Counted from the first letter of the stretch, positions 16,892 through 26,538 are shown. The stretch: 64,000 nt of DNA from JAFGPL01 sp046485045 (GCA_046485045.1 JAWOHT010000052.1:1-64000); one strand, 5' to 3'. Numbers and translations: made by a program. Notes: a model not told the origin generated them from the sequence alone.

Positions 16892-18850
16892 TTATTCAGG
16901 TTTGCTACGTTTCTTAATCAGCGATTCAAGTTCCATATGCACTTTTTCCCAGTTCCACATCTCATTGGTCAGGCATTTTTTCAATTCTTCATAATCTCTA
17001 TAAAAATCAGGACTGTTAATGAGCTCGTGGTTTGAAGAAGGGTCTGCAACAATTATCTCTGTTTCGGCAATTTTTTTCTCAATTACGCTGATTTTATTTT
17101 CAACCGTGTTCACCTGGTTGGTCACTCTGCGAATTTCACGCTCAAGATTTTTCCTGTCGGCGTATTCTGTTTTCACCGCATTGGTTATGTTTATCCTGAC
17201 TGATTTATCCGGCGGGTTTTTTATTTCAAGGTCGCGTAACGAAGAAATCTTTTTTTTCTTCAGGAAATCGTAAATACCTCCCAGGTGTTCGGCAATTTTT
17301 CTGTTCCTGAATTCATAGATTTTTGTCACCAGCCCGTCAAGGAACTCCCTGTCGTGCGAAACCAGGATAAGGGTGCCGTTATATTTCAGCAATGCCTGTT
17401 TCAGTACATCTTTCGAACGCATATCAAGGTGGTTGGTGGGCTCATCGAGTACAAGCAGGTTGTATGGTTCGAGCAGCAGCCTGGCAATAGACAGCCTTGA
17501 ACGTTCACCACCCGAAAGCACCTTTACTTTCTTATCTACATCTTCTCCACTGAAAAGAAATGCACCCAGGATATCCCTTATTTTCGGGCGGATATCCCCA
17601 ACAGCAATATCATCTATTGTTTTCAGCACCGTTTTTTCGCCATCGAGCAGTTCATCCTGGTTTTGGGCAAAATAACCAAGGTTCACGTTATGGCCTGTTT
17701 TTCTTGTCCCCGTGTAATCAAGTTCATCTACAATAATTTTGAGCAGCGTAGATTTGCCTTCGCCATTACGACCAACGAAAGCGACCCTTTCGCCGCGCTC
17801 AATCACGATATTTACATTTTGCAGCACCTGAATGTTGCCATAACTCTTCGAAATGTCAATGCCTTCAAATACAACCGTTCCAGATCGTGGGGCTTCGGGG
17901 AATTTGATATTCAATGAAGATGAATCTTCTTCTTCTATCTCGATGGGATCAATCTTTTCAAGTTGTTTAATACGCGACTGAACCTGTACGGCTTTGGTAG
18001 CTTTATACCTGAACCTTTCTATAAAATCTCTGGTTTCTTCGATGGTTTTTTGCTGGTTGCGCCATGTGCTGAGCTGCTGTTCGCGGCGCTCTTTTCTCAG
18101 TATAACAAATTGTGAATAAGATACTTTGTAGTCGTAGATTTTACCTAATGATATTTCAACAGTACGGTTTGTAACATTGTCGAGAAAAGCCCTGTCGTGT
18201 GAGATGAGCAACACCGCCCCCGAATAATTTTTTAAAAAGTCTTCGAGCCACTGTATAGACTCAATGTCGAGGTGATTGGTAGGCTCATCAAGTAGAAAAA
18301 CATCGGGCGAGCGCAGGATGATTTTTGCCAGCTCTATGCGCATGCGCCAGCCACCGCTAAACTCGTGGGTTGCCCGGTGAAAATCTTTCCTTTCAAATCC
18401 GAGCCCGATGAGGGTCTTTTCGATACCTGCTTCGCGGTTACCACCCCCGAACATATGATACCGGTCGTTTTTCTCGGTGAGTTTTTCAATTAGTTTAAGG
18501 TAGTCTTTCGAATCGTAATCTGCCCTCCCGTCAATTTCGTCTGTAAGTTTTTTAATGTCTTTCTCCAGCCTGTTTATTTCACCGAATGCAAGGCTTACCT
18601 CGTCAAAAACAGTGCGGGTGTCTTTTACAATCATTTCCTGCGGAAGATAGCCCAGGGTAACATCAGGTGGTACCACTACTTCTCCACTGTTGGGTTTTTG
18701 CAATCCCATAAATGTTTTGAGGAGCGTGGTTTTTCCGGCGCCGTTTTTTCCGACAAGTCCTATTTTGTCGCGTTCATTTACCAGGAAAGAGATATTTTTA
18801 AAAATATCCTTGCCGTTAAAACTAATGCTTAACTGGTCTGCCGAGATCAT
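16892..18850 (-). CDS. ABC-F family ATPase (Uup/YdiF-like)
   Basis: A 652-residue soluble protein with two ABC cassettes and no membrane segments. Cassette 1 has Walker A GKNGAGKTT (around 35), signature SGGWRMRIELA and Walker B VFLLDEPTNHLD; cassette 2 has Walker A GRNGEGKST, signature LSGGERSRLS and Walker B LLVLDEPTNHLD. A charged linker joins them (around 240-310), and a coiled-coil-like lysine and glutamate-rich tail follows residue 540. ABC-F proteins act on the ribosome, affecting translation of difficult sequences or protecting from antibiotics; the tail resembles the DNA/RNA-binding end of Uup. A TATCTTTG box (complement of 18881-18888) offers a promoter; uvrD ends 46 bases upstream. 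Confidence 0.93.
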   Translation of the reverse strand: MISADQLSISFNGKDIFKNISFLVNERDKIGLVGKNGAGKTTLLKTFMGLQKPNSGEVVVPPDVTLGYLPQEMIVKDTRTVFDEVSLAFGEINRLEKDIKKLTDEIDGRADYDSKDYLKLIEKLTEKNDRYHMFGGGNREAGIEKTLIGLGFERKDFHRATHEFSGGWRMRIELAKIILRSPDVFLLDEPTNHLDIESIQWLEDFLKNYSGAVLLISHDRAFLDNVTNRTVEISLGKIYDYKVSYSQFVILRKERREQQLSTWRNQQKTIEETRDFIERFRYKATKAVQVQSRIKQLEKIDPIEIEEEDSSSLNIKFPEAPRSGTVVFEGIDISKSYGNIQVLQNVNIVIERGERVAFVGRNGEGKSTLLKIIVDELDYTGTRKTGHNVNLGYFAQNQDELLDGEKTVLKTIDDIAVGDIRPKIRDILGAFLFSGEDVDKKVKVLSGGERSRLSIARLLLEPYNLLVLDEPTNHLDMRSKDVLKQALLKYNGTLILVSHDREFLDGLVTKIYEFRNRKIAEHLGGIYDFLKKKKISSLRDLEIKNPPDKSVRINITNAVKTEYADRKNLEREIRRVTNQVNTVENKISVIEKKIAETEIIVADPSSNHELINSPDFYRDYEELKKCLTNEMWNWEKVHMELESLIKKRSKPE

Positions 18851-18880
18851 TGATTAATACATAATATGGTGAAAAATTTC

Positions 18881-18888
18881 CAAAGATA
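18881..18888 (-). promoter_or_regulatory. -7 box of the ABC-F gene
   Basis: The complement reads TATCTTTG, matching TAnnTTTG, about 30 bases upstream of the ABC-F start. No good -33 element is visible, so the gene may also be read through from uvrD. Confidence 0.3.
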
Positions 18889-18896
18889 ATTGAATT

Positions 18897-21218
18897 CTAT
18901 TTTACTATGCGAAGTTTGGCAAATTTAAGTAGAAGTTGCTTTTCATGTTGCAGCAACTGGAAAAAAACAGTTGCCTTTTTGTCGGTCTGGGCCCCTTCTA
19001 TGTGAATTACTTTGCCTATACCGAAACGTTGGTGTTCAACTTTCATACCTGCCTGTATGAGGTCAGGATTATCGGGTTTAAAATCTGGGTTGGCCTTGTA
19101 CAAGGGAATATTGCCTTGATTGTTCACCTGGGCAGGCTGTTTGAACCTGTTAGGCGATGTTGCCATTGCTGTCTCATTTGCTTTTCGTTTTCTTAACGTG
19201 TCATTCGGTATGCTATTTTCGTCATCAAAGTCCCAGGCAATTTTTTTCTTTTGTAATGGCAGGTCTACATATCCGGGGTCAATATCGAAGATAAACCTGC
19301 TTGGTTCACAGTCGGTTGGCATTCCCCAACGGTACCTTGACCTTGCAAAGGTGATAAAAACCCTTTTCCTTGCCCGGGTTACGGCAACATAAAATAACCT
19401 TCTTTCTTCCTCAAGCGAGGCGGGGTCTTCAATCGACATGGCAGAGGGGAACAGCCTTTCTTCGGCGCCTGCAATGTAAACGTTGTTAAACTCGAGTCCC
19501 TTGGCCGAATGCATGGTCATGATGGTTACTTTGTTATGGTCTTCCTCTTTTTCATTGTCCATATCTGTCAGCAGCGATACATTTTCAAGGTATCGTGCAA
19601 TGGTGGCTTTTTCATCTGTCTTCTGGTTATTTTCTACAAATTCGTGGATGGCATTCAGCAACTCTTCTATGTTTTCATACTTGCTGCGTTCTTCAACAGT
19701 TTGCCCATTGTAAAGGTCTTTCAGGATACCCGATTTTGAGGCCACCTCCTGTGCCAGGTTATATGCATCTTTTTCGTCTGCCCCTGTCTGAAACATCCGG
19801 ATCAATTCTGTGAATTGCTGAAGTTTTTCGGTAGTGCCGCGGTTAATCCCCAGAGCCTGGGGGTTTAGGTCTTCAAGCACTTGCCAGATAGTGATGTTTT
19901 GGGCTGTGGCAGACTCTTCTATCTTATCGAGGGTTACATTGCCAATGCCTCTGGCAGGATAATTGATGATACGCTTAATGGCCTCGTCGTCGCTCGGGTT
20001 GACCGTGAGTCTGAGATATGCCAGAAAATCTTTGATCTCTTTTCGCTGGTAAAACGAAATACTGCCATAAACCTTGTAAGGGATATTTCTTTTGCGCAGG
20101 GCTTCTTCAAAAACACGCGACTGGGCATTTGTGCGGTATAGTATTGCAAAGTCGCTGTACATCTGCTGTTCGGCAAGCTGAATATCAAGAATTGAACTTG
20201 AAATATAAAATCCCTCTTCATGGTCGGTGAGTGTTTCTGCTACCCTAATCTTTTCTCCCGGGTCATTGTCCGACCAAACTTTCTTTGTTATCTGTGAGCT
20301 GTTTTTTTCTATAATGCTGTTGGCGGCATTCACGATTGCCTGTGTGGAGCGGTAGTTTTGTTCAAGCTTGTAGAGCCTGTAACCGGGGTAATCGTTTTTG
20401 AAGTTGAGGATGTTTTCGATTTTTGCCCCCCTGAAAGAATAAATACTCTGGGCATCGTCGCCTACCACGCAGACATTCTGGTGTAAAGCTGCCAGTTTGT
20501 TTACGATAAGGTATTGCGAATAATTGGTGTCCTGATACTCGTCTACAAGGATGTAAGAAAATTTCTGCTGGTATTTTTTAAGGATTTCAGAAAAATCACG
20601 AAACAGAATGTTGGTATTTAATAAAAGGTCGTCGAAGTCCATGGCATCGGCCTTTTTGCAGCGCGAGGCATAAATCCTGTAGATATCGCCGGTCTGCGGC
20701 CTGCGCGATACCCTGTCGCGTTCGGTAATCTGCGGACTGCTGTTATAAGCCTGTGCTGTAATGAGGTTGTTTTTTGCCGAAGAGATACGGCCAAACACCT
20801 CTCCCGGTTTATAAATCTGGTCGTCAAGTTTGAGTTCTTTAATGATAGATTTCACTAAACTTTTTGAGTCGCTGGTATCATATATTGAAAAATTTGCACC
20901 ATAACCGAGGTTTTCAGCTTCAGACCTTAAAATCCTTGCAAAAATGGAATGAAACGTGCCCATCCAGAGATACCTTGCAAGGTCTTCACCTACGAGCTTC
21001 GCGATACGCTCTTTCATCTCGCCTGCGGCTTTATTGGTAAAGGTAAGGGCAAGTATCTGTGACGGCTTTACCCCACTGCTCAACAGCCAGGCAATGCGGT
21101 AAGTGAGTACACGGGTTTTACCCGATCCGGCGCCGGCAATTATTAGGGTTGCCCCGTTGCTGTTTATAACAGCCTCTTTCTGGACATTATTGAGGTCTTT
21201 TAAATAATCGTTGTTCAC
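18897..21218 (-). CDS. UvrD/PcrA-type superfamily I DNA helicase
   Basis: A 773-residue 3'-5' helicase for repair and removal of stalled complexes. All SF1A motifs are visible: LNNVQKEAV (Q), GAGSGKTRVLTYR (I), TFTNKAAGEMKERI (Ia), DEYQDTNYSQ (II), GDDAQSIYSFRGA (III), EQNYRST (IV), MTMHSAKGLEF (V) and LFYVAVTRA (VI). The C-terminus has the PcrA-type Tudor-like segment GMKVEHQRFGIGKVIHIEG, which contacts RNA polymerase in PcrA. The length and this tail favour PcrA/UvrD over Rep. Its -7 box may be CAAAAATA on the + strand at 21312-21319. Confidence 0.95.
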   Translation of the reverse strand: MNNDYLKDLNNVQKEAVINSNGATLIIAGAGSGKTRVLTYRIAWLLSSGVKPSQILALTFTNKAAGEMKERIAKLVGEDLARYLWMGTFHSIFARILRSEAENLGYGANFSIYDTSDSKSLVKSIIKELKLDDQIYKPGEVFGRISSAKNNLITAQAYNSSPQITERDRVSRRPQTGDIYRIYASRCKKADAMDFDDLLLNTNILFRDFSEILKKYQQKFSYILVDEYQDTNYSQYLIVNKLAALHQNVCVVGDDAQSIYSFRGAKIENILNFKNDYPGYRLYKLEQNYRSTQAIVNAANSIIEKNSSQITKKVWSDNDPGEKIRVAETLTDHEEGFYISSSILDIQLAEQQMYSDFAILYRTNAQSRVFEEALRKRNIPYKVYGSISFYQRKEIKDFLAYLRLTVNPSDDEAIKRIINYPARGIGNVTLDKIEESATAQNITIWQVLEDLNPQALGINRGTTEKLQQFTELIRMFQTGADEKDAYNLAQEVASKSGILKDLYNGQTVEERSKYENIEELLNAIHEFVENNQKTDEKATIARYLENVSLLTDMDNEKEEDHNKVTIMTMHSAKGLEFNNVYIAGAEERLFPSAMSIEDPASLEEERRLFYVAVTRARKRVFITFARSRYRWGMPTDCEPSRFIFDIDPGYVDLPLQKKKIAWDFDDENSIPNDTLRKRKANETAMATSPNRFKQPAQVNNQGNIPLYKANPDFKPDNPDLIQAGMKVEHQRFGIGKVIHIEGAQTDKKATVFFQLLQHEKQLLLKFAKLRIVK

Positions 21219-21528
21219 GTTACTGGTATTGTGTTACTTTTTAATAATCTGTTTTTTGCTTTTATAAATGATATACAGTGATATAAAAGCATTATTGTAT
21301 ATTTGCCTTGCCAAAAATACAACATGCCCTGAACAATCTGAACCTGCCGGCCATTTTTTTATAAAGGTTATATTAACAAATTAACAAAAGACAAAATAGC
21401 ATTTTATTTTTAGGGTATAATATATATTTATTATTATTGCACAATTTGATTTTCTATCAAAAAAACAGTAGGAACGGATAAAATATTTTTTAAAAAAGTA
21501 TGTTAATTATTGGAACCATTTATTAAAC
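21219..21528. other. 310-base intergenic region between divergent uvrD and T9SS cargo gene
   Basis: Very AT-rich. It holds a leftward TATTTTTG box (complement of 21312-21319) suitable for uvrD and a rightward TATATTTG at 21298-21305, which would give the gene at 21529 a leader of about 215 bases. Neither has a clear -33 element. Nothing else is recognisable. Confidence 0.4.
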
Positions 21529-22920
21529 ATGTTTAAAAAAACAACTCTTTTTTATATCGGCTTGTTGACAACCTTTTCAGGTTATGGCCAGATATTCAGT
21601 CCCGATCCGCACTTTTCCGACACTGTTAAATATGCTCCTTACAGCGATTCGGTTTTTGTTTTCAACAAACCAGAATTCGGCAGCAAGATAGCTGTAACCC
21701 TTGAAAGCATATCTCCCAACTCTGCAGATGGCTGGGCGTTTGCGTGGTACAGGTACGATACTTTGTTGCTTGATTACAGCCTGGTTATAGCCCATTCGGG
21801 CATTACATCAAAAATTGACACCATTACAACATACAACGGATACAGGCTTATCCGGAGCAAAGGGGCTTACCGCGACACATCACAGGTATGGGTGGTCTTT
21901 CACGATTATAATGTGAAAATTATCACCAAAGACACTGCCGGAAATATACCTGTTTTAAATACCACATGTTCGAGCACGACTATACGTGCTGTTACACCCG
22001 AAAATAGGTACTGGTACCATATACCGGGGATAGATTCTGTAATTACCGAAACCACCGATTATGACATCGTATGGGAAAAAGATATTGAAGAAGGCGGGTT
22101 ACCGACCAAAAGTTTTACCAATGCCGTAGTGCTGAACCTGCCATACGAAAATACCATGTACAGGATGATCGTGACCAGCAGAAAATTTAAACTTGAACGA
22201 AGAGATTCGGTGCACTATATTGCCGTGAAATCAAAAGCCGATATAGGGGCAGATTACATTCCTTTATCAGACAGAAACTATTATCCCGATCAATATGGTG
22301 AAATTTACGGTGAGGACTATAAACTCCCCGATGGCAAATCGGCCCCTGCCAAATTTAAATTTTATAACAAAGAGTCGAAAAATGCGGCAAGGTTCGAACT
22401 GAAGTTTGGTGATTACAACGGACTTGATACCGTTTTTAGCAATCTTGAAGACACAATAGTATATGAGTACCTGTATCCAGGGAAGTTTTCTGCAATACTT
22501 TATACCTATGCGCCAAAACCCAGAGAATGTATGGACTCTTCAGTTTCTGAAATAGTTATTTCCGATCCTATATTCGGTGAGAAAGATTCTCTGAAATTTC
22601 CGGAAGTTTTTACCCCCAATGGCGATGGGTACAACGATATTTTCAGGACCTACGATGTTTCTGTCTATAACTGTACAATTTTAATTTTCAACCGATATGG
22701 GCAAAGGGTACATGAATTTTCGGGCAACATCAGGGACTGGCCGGGCTGGGATGGTAAAATAAAAAATTCAAACAGAGAGGCAAGTGAAGGCATCTATTAT
22801 TATTTAGTAGACCAAATTCTCGCTTTTGAGTATAATGAAAAAGACAAACGGGTACAGTATAAAAAATACAACGACAAGCAAAAAACCGGGTATGTATACC
22901 TGTTCAGGAATATGAGGTAA
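21529..22920 (+). CDS. Type IX secretion cargo with gliding-motility-associated C-terminal (type B) sorting domain
   Basis: A 463-residue exported protein. The N-terminal signal peptide ends at about FSGYGQ. The last about 105 residues are the type B T9SS sorting domain: FPEVFTPNGDGYNDIFR, ILIFNRYGQRVHEF, WDGKI and EGIYYYLV are its standard landmarks. The domain directs transport across the outer membrane and cell-surface attachment. The 330 residues in front are beta-rich, with PKD-like turns around 280-340, and match no enzyme I recognise, so this is probably an adhesin-like or structural surface protein. It stands alone between divergent uvrD and a bidirectional terminator. Confidence 0.85.
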   Translation: MFKKTTLFYIGLLTTFSGYGQIFSPDPHFSDTVKYAPYSDSVFVFNKPEFGSKIAVTLESISPNSADGWAFAWYRYDTLLLDYSLVIAHSGITSKIDTITTYNGYRLIRSKGAYRDTSQVWVVFHDYNVKIITKDTAGNIPVLNTTCSSTTIRAVTPENRYWYHIPGIDSVITETTDYDIVWEKDIEEGGLPTKSFTNAVVLNLPYENTMYRMIVTSRKFKLERRDSVHYIAVKSKADIGADYIPLSDRNYYPDQYGEIYGEDYKLPDGKSAPAKFKFYNKESKNAARFELKFGDYNGLDTVFSNLEDTIVYEYLYPGKFSAILYTYAPKPRECMDSSVSEIVISDPIFGEKDSLKFPEVFTPNGDGYNDIFRTYDVSVYNCTILIFNRYGQRVHEFSGNIRDWPGWDGKIKNSNREASEGIYYYLVDQILAFEYNEKDKRVQYKKYNDKQKTGYVYLFRNMR

Positions 22921-23057
22921 GGAGGATTTTTTCTTATTCATAGCCTTATGCCCTGAATATTTGCAAAGCGGTTGAAAAGACCGGAATACATTTACTTAAT
23001 GGGGGATATTATTTTTTTTGTAAGAACTTTGAGGTAAAGAACAGATATAAGCATATC

Positions 23058-23089
23058 AAAAAAAAAACCGGCTGGTTGCCGGTTTTTTT
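23058..23089. terminator. Bidirectional rho-independent terminator
   Basis: AAAAAAACCGGC pairs with GCCGGTTTTTTT around the loop TGGTT, giving a GC core with T runs on both strands. It lies between the convergent T9SS cargo gene and the EF-G paralogue and can serve both. Confidence 0.9.
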
Positions 23090-23104
23090 GTATACAGATT
23101 TGAT

Positions 23105-25255
23105 CTATTCTTCCTGTTCATCTTCTTCGTATGCTTTGAGGAGTTCTTCCTGAATTTCGCCCGGCACCTGTGCATATTCAGCAAATTTCATTGAATACAT
23201 GGCGCGGCCTCCAGAGATCGAACTAAGGGAGGTAGAGTACCTGTCCATGGCCGCAAGGGGCACCCTGGCTATGATCTTTTCAAATCCCGATTCACTGGTC
23301 ATTCCCTGCACTATGGCCCTTCTTCCCTGCAGATCGCTCATCACATCGCCCATTCGGTCAGACGGAACCAGTACTTCCACTTCGTAAATGGGTTCAAGTA
23401 TTTTGGCGCCTGCTTTCTTAAATGCCTGGCTAAATGCATTTCTTCCTGCGAGCCTGAATGAGATTTCATTCGAGTCAACAGGGTGCATTTTACCGTCGTA
23501 AACGCATACCCTTATATCACGGGCATACGATCCGGTAAGTGGCCCGGTTTCTATCTTTTCCATGATACCTTTTAATATAGCCGGCATAAACCGTGCATCT
23601 ATCGAACCTCCCACGATACAGTTATAATAAACAAGTTTTCCGCCCCATGACAGGTTAATCTCATCTTTGCCCCTTACAGAAGTCTTGTATTCTTTTCCAT
23701 CAAGTTTGTACATGGTCGGGTCGGCCATGCCTTCCTTATAAGGTTCAATTATCATATGCACTTCGCCAAACTGGCCGGCGCCACCCGATTGTTTCTTATG
23801 GCGGTAATCGGCCTGTGCAACTTTGGTAATGGTTTCGCGGTAGGGTATACGGGGTTTAAAAAATTCTGTCCCTAATTTATAAATATTGTCCAGGTGCCAT
23901 TTAAGGATATTCAGATGATATTCGCCTTGACCGGAAAGGATAATTTGTTTCAGCTCTTTAGAATATTCTACGAGAATGGTAGGATCTTCTTCGCGCATTT
24001 TCTGCAATGCTTCACCAAGTTTTTCATCGTCACCTTCGCTTACTGGTTTAATTGCTGTCCTGAACTTCGGTTCGGGAAATGTGATGGCATCGAATTTAAT
24101 GTCGCCCGTGGCTGCCAGGGTATGGTTCGTTTTTGTAGATTTTAGTTTTACGGTAGTGCCAAGGTCGCCTGCAATAAGTGATGTGGCTTTTACCCTGTTT
24201 TTGCCAGCGGTTACAAAAAGCTGCGACAGCCTTTCTTTATTTTGTGTATTGTTGTTGATAAGGTCCTGAACTTCTTTCACCTCACCCGACATTACCTTAA
24301 AATAAATAATCTCGCCTACATGCGATTCGTAAGATGTCTTGAAAACAAACAGCGATGCAGGGCCCGATTTATCGCATACAACTTCTTTGTTGCCTGCTTT
24401 GGTTGCCGGCATATCTGACGGAGATGGCGCTGCAACGCTTATAAACTCCATGAGTCGTGAAACACCTATGTTTTTCTTCGCAGAAATACAGAATACCGGG
24501 AAAATGCCGCGTTTAATCAAGCCTTCAGCAATTCCTTTCCGCATCTCTTCCTCGGTGAGGGTATCGTTGGCAAAAAATAGTTCCATGAGGGCTTCGTCAT
24601 TTTCGGCAGCTTTCTCAATCAATTCAGAATGAAGTGCTGATGCCTGGTCGGCAAGGTTGGCAGGGATTTCAACAATTTCAGCTTTTCCGCTATCGCCCGA
24701 ATACTTGTACATTTTCATGGTAATTACGTCTACGATGGCATTAAAGCCTGCACCGGTCTCAACGGGAAATTGCACAAGGGACACGTTACTTCCGAATCTT
24801 TCTTTGGCAGTCTCTATGGTTTTGTCCCAGTTGGCCTTATCGTGGTCGAGGTGGTTTACTGCAATAATCATAGGTTTACCGGCATTCGAAAGGTACCTGT
24901 TATGTATTTCAGCGCCTACCTCAACACCATTCTGGGCATTTAGCATCATGAGTGCGGTGTCTGCAACATACATCGAAGAAACAACACCTCCGATAAAATC
25001 GTCCAGACCGGGGGCATCAAGAATATTGATCTTTGCATTGTTGTATTCTGTGTAGAGCAGTGACGAAAATATTGAGTTATTGTTTGTCTGTTCTATCTCC
25101 TTAAAATCCGATACAGTGTTTTTACTGTTTACATCGCCTCTTCTTTCAATCACTCCGCCATTGAAGAGCATGGTTTCAGCAAGAGTGGTTTTTCCTGATC
25201 CTGAATTTCCAACCAAAAGAATATTCTTTATCTGTTCTGTAGAATAAGTCTTCAT
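23105..25255 (-). CDS. fusA2: EF-G paralogue (EF-G2-like) with degenerate GTPase motifs
   Basis: The 716 residues cover all EF-G domains (G, II, III, IV, V; for example YHLNILKWHLDN and YSMKFAEYAQVP), so it should bind the ribosomal A site. The G domain departs from EF-G: P loop GNSGSGKTT (17-24) replaces AHIDAGKTT; the switch I RGITIT motif is replaced by NNNSIF (58-63); the switch II DTPGH becomes DAPGL (80-84), losing the catalytic His; and NKMD becomes NHLD (134-137). EF-G2 of Bacteroides thetaiotaomicron, reported to support translocation without GTP hydrolysis in starvation, is the best-known relative; orthology is inferred. The gene is head-to-head with the str operon. A CTTG-N19-TATTTTTG promoter lies upstream. 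Confidence 0.9.
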   Translation of the reverse strand: MKTYSTEQIKNILLVGNSGSGKTTLAETMLFNGGVIERRGDVNSKNTVSDFKEIEQTNNNSIFSSLLYTEYNNAKINILDAPGLDDFIGGVVSSMYVADTALMMLNAQNGVEVGAEIHNRYLSNAGKPMIIAVNHLDHDKANWDKTIETAKERFGSNVSLVQFPVETGAGFNAIVDVITMKMYKYSGDSGKAEIVEIPANLADQASALHSELIEKAAENDEALMELFFANDTLTEEEMRKGIAEGLIKRGIFPVFCISAKKNIGVSRLMEFISVAAPSPSDMPATKAGNKEVVCDKSGPASLFVFKTSYESHVGEIIYFKVMSGEVKEVQDLINNNTQNKERLSQLFVTAGKNRVKATSLIAGDLGTTVKLKSTKTNHTLAATGDIKFDAITFPEPKFRTAIKPVSEGDDEKLGEALQKMREEDPTILVEYSKELKQIILSGQGEYHLNILKWHLDNIYKLGTEFFKPRIPYRETITKVAQADYRHKKQSGGAGQFGEVHMIIEPYKEGMADPTMYKLDGKEYKTSVRGKDEINLSWGGKLVYYNCIVGGSIDARFMPAILKGIMEKIETGPLTGSYARDIRVCVYDGKMHPVDSNEISFRLAGRNAFSQAFKKAGAKILEPIYEVEVLVPSDRMGDVMSDLQGRRAIVQGMTSESGFEKIIARVPLAAMDRYSTSLSSISGGRAMYSMKFAEYAQVPGEIQEELLKAYEEDEQEE

Positions 25256-25315
25256 GTTATTTAGATGTGTTTATATTATAATACTTTAAGATATCTGCCC
25301 TATTTCAAAGACTTG

Positions 25316-25346
25316 CAAAAATAATAATTTTTTAATTAGAAGCAAG
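25316..25346 (-). promoter_or_regulatory. Promoter of the EF-G paralogue
   Basis: Leftward CTTG (complement of 25343-25346), a 19-base spacer and TATTTTTG (complement of 25316-25323) fit the Bacteroidota pattern. Transcription would start near 25309, about 54 bases before the start codon. Confidence 0.45.
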
Positions 25347-25550
25347 ATTAAACCACTGATTCCCCATAATTTAGAAAATAGTATGAAAATCAATGTTATA
25401 AGTATAGAAATCTGTACTTCTGTCAGAAGTTTACTATATTATTTTTAAGGAATGGCAGCTTTGGTTTAAAATGTTTCGTTAAATAAAATGAAGTGTGATC
25501 GGGAGATTATCAGAATCATCAAAAATCATAAAAATTATTTTAGCTATGTA

Positions 25551-25580
25551 TTGTTTTTAAAAAAAAATAATCTACCTTTG
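25551..25580 (+). promoter_or_regulatory. Promoter of the str operon
   Basis: TTG at 25551-25553, a 19-base spacer and TACCTTTG at 25573-25580 match the phylum consensus. Transcription would begin near 25587, downstream of an in-frame ATG at 25488, which rules that start out for rpsL and leaves a leader of about 27 bases before the ATG at 25614. The remaining gap 25347-25550 is AT-rich and featureless. Confidence 0.6.
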
Positions 25581-25613
25581 CAAACCAAATTACGAAAAAT
25601 TTATAGTCAGAAA

Positions 25614-25988
25614 ATGCCGACAATACAACAATTAGTAAGAAAAGGAAGATCGAAAATTGTTTCGAAAAGTAAATCTCCGGCTCTTGATTCTTGTCCACAG
25701 AAAAGGGGTGTATGCGTTAGGGTTTATACAACTACACCTAAGAAACCGAATTCTGCTATGCGTAAGGTAGCGCGTGTTAGGCTTACACACGGTAAAGAGG
25801 TAAATGCTTATATCCCCGGAGAAGGGCACAACCTTCAGGAGCACTCAATCGTGCTTATCAGGGGAGGCAGGGTAAAAGACCTGCCCGGTGTAAGGTACCA
25901 CATCATCAGGGGTGCATTGGATACCTCCGGTGTTGAAGGCAGAACACAAAGAAGATCCAAATATGGAACCAAGCGTCCAAAAAAATAA
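25614..25988 (+). CDS. rpsL: Ribosomal protein uS12
   Basis: A 124-residue uS12, a decoding-centre protein of the 30S subunit. The start at 25614 gives the standard N-terminus MPTIQQLVRKGR; an upstream ATG would add 42 residues but lies before the predicted transcription start. Landmarks are TTTPKKPNSAMRKVARVRL, with the lysine and proline positions where streptomycin resistance arises, both of wild-type form (TPKKPNS and RVKDLPGVRYH), and the C-terminal GTKRPKK. It is the first gene of the long translation cluster and is followed 16 bases later by rpsG. Confidence 0.98.
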   Translation: MPTIQQLVRKGRSKIVSKSKSPALDSCPQKRGVCVRVYTTTPKKPNSAMRKVARVRLTHGKEVNAYIPGEGHNLQEHSIVLIRGGRVKDLPGVRYHIIRGALDTSGVEGRTQRRSKYGTKRPKK

Positions 25989-26004
25989 TACATTCTGAAC
26001 CAAA

Positions 26005-26481
26005 ATGAGAAAGACAAAACCAAAGAAACGTATTATATTGCCTGATCCGAAATTCAACGATCAGCTTGTCACAAGGTTTGTGAACAACTTAATGTTACAG
26101 GGAAAGAAATCGGTAGCATTAAAGGTTTTTTATGATGCCCTTGAGATAGTAGAATCGAAGTCTAAAGATATTGAAGTTTCATCATTGGATATCTGGAAAA
26201 GGGCGCTTGAAAATATTACCCCTCAGGTAGAGGTAAAAAGCCGCAGGGTTGGTGGAGCAACATTTCAGGTTCCCACCGAAATAAGGCCCGACAGAAGGGT
26301 TGCAATCAGCATGAAGAATTTAATCATGTTTTCACGCAAAAGGGCAGGTAAGTCTATGTGCGATAAGCTTGCAGCAGAAATTCTTGCAGCTTTCAACAAC
26401 GAAGGAGGGGCATTTAAAAAGAAAGAAGATACTCACAAGATGGCGGAAGCAAACAAGGCGTTTGCACATTTTCGTTTTTAA
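26005..26481 (+). CDS. rpsG: Ribosomal protein uS7
   Basis: A 158-residue uS7, the primary 16S rRNA-binding protein that nucleates the 30S head. Recognisable parts are the N-terminal RKTKPKKRIILPDPKFND, the VKSRRVGGATFQVPTEI beta-ribbon and the C-terminal HKMAEANKAFAHFRF. It lies between rpsL and fusA as in all str operons. The 57-base gap to fusA contains a short palindromic TAGCTAGCTG stretch. Confidence 0.98.
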   Translation: MRKTKPKKRIILPDPKFNDQLVTRFVNNLMLQGKKSVALKVFYDALEIVESKSKDIEVSSLDIWKRALENITPQVEVKSRRVGGATFQVPTEIRPDRRVAISMKNLIMFSRKRAGKSMCDKLAAEILAAFNNEGGAFKKKEDTHKMAEANKAFAHFRF

Positions 26482-26538
26482 GCAGGGTATTTGACATTTG
26501 GGATATTATATTATAGTAGCTAGCTGATAATTAGTGTA

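Noticed and set aside
25488..25613. Extended N-terminus for rpsL
   Set aside because: The extra 42 codons precede the predicted transcription start, and uS12 always starts near MPTIQQLV.
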